Below, piece after piece: positions 5,333 through 5,387 of a stretch of 5,387 nucleotides of DNA. Numbering within the stretch: the stretch's first letter is position 1; each line of letters starts with the position of its first letter. This DNA is from an uncultured Shinella sp. (GTDB lineage Bacteria; Pseudomonadota; Alphaproteobacteria; Rhizobiales; Rhizobiaceae): contig CAMPIK010000212.1 of NCBI GenBank assembly GCA_946886325.1, positions 1-5,387 on the forward strand. The letters run 5' to 3'. A program made the translations under genes and the position numbers. The notes beneath the pieces are model-generated. The model searched no databases. It was given only the letters and a program-made list of their open reading frames with translations, and was not told the DNA's origin.

Positions 5333-5387
5333 TCACTTCTTCTTTTGCGGAGCGCTGGCTCCCGTTCCGTCCCTATCCGTGTCTGGC
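5333..5387 (-). CDS. C-terminal tail of an unidentified upstream gene (partial)
   Basis: An open frame enters from the right edge and ends at TGA 5335-5333. The last 17 residues are Asp/Gly/Thr/Ala-rich and finish in three lysines (tail SAPQKKK). The hydrophilic, disordered-looking end and its position just before the J-domain gene on the same strand suit the end of a real gene. Its stop overlaps the alternative GTG start of the J-domain gene as GTGA, a common sign of translational coupling. Too little is visible to name a product. Confidence 0.45.
   Translation of the reverse strand, partial: PDTDRDGTGASAPQKKK

Overview
This GC-rich window looks like ordinary chromosome from an alphaproteobacterium, most likely of the Rhizobiales. 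The evidence is the close pairing of a FabI-type enoyl-ACP reductase with a histidine phosphatase, a zinc-finger-less J-domain protein upstream, a small secreted protein resembling the rhizobial DUF1344 family, and a multi-PAS membrane sensor. Codon use is strongly G/C-ending, so long open frames also appear antisense to the real genes. I see no rRNA, tRNA, insertion sequence, phage gene, CRISPR array or clear sign of horizontal transfer.

Layout, left to right. (1) Positions 1-2162, minus strand: a large membrane sensor that runs off the left edge. It has a TM helix, an extracytoplasmic CHASE domain, a second TM helix and at least three tandem PAS/PAC units of about 140 residues. Its output domain lies outside the window. 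It contains no stop codon here and appears to start at a TTG with a good Shine-Dalgarno sequence. (2) Positions 2163-2423: a 261-bp divergent intergenic region with an AT-rich core and several dyads. (3) Positions 2424-2687, plus strand: a small exported DUF1344-like protein. (4) Positions 2694-5387, minus strand: a co-directional block read right to left. It holds the last codons of an unidentified gene, a J-domain/DnaJ C-terminal chaperone-like gene, fabI, and a histidine phosphatase that starts with GTG 18 bp after fabI. The phosphatase converges on the DUF1344 gene with a 6-bp gap. A perfect 9-bp stem-loop lies at the junction, inside the 3' end of the phosphatase gene.

How the genes may work together. 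FabI performs the last reduction of each fatty-acid elongation cycle. The tight spacing suggests that the phosphatase is translated from the fabI transcript, but its substrate cannot be read from the sequence. The J-domain protein is presumably a DnaK co-chaperone; a 123-bp gap separates it from fabI, and a perfect 15-bp palindrome in that gap overlaps a plausible fabI promoter. The CHASE-PAS sensor and the DUF1344-like gene share a divergent control region and may be co-regulated, which is inference.

I found no convincing new system. The most checkable leads are the fabI-upstream palindrome, the dyads in the divergent region, the hairpin within the convergent gene ends, and the PAS array with a cysteine shared only by its second and third units.
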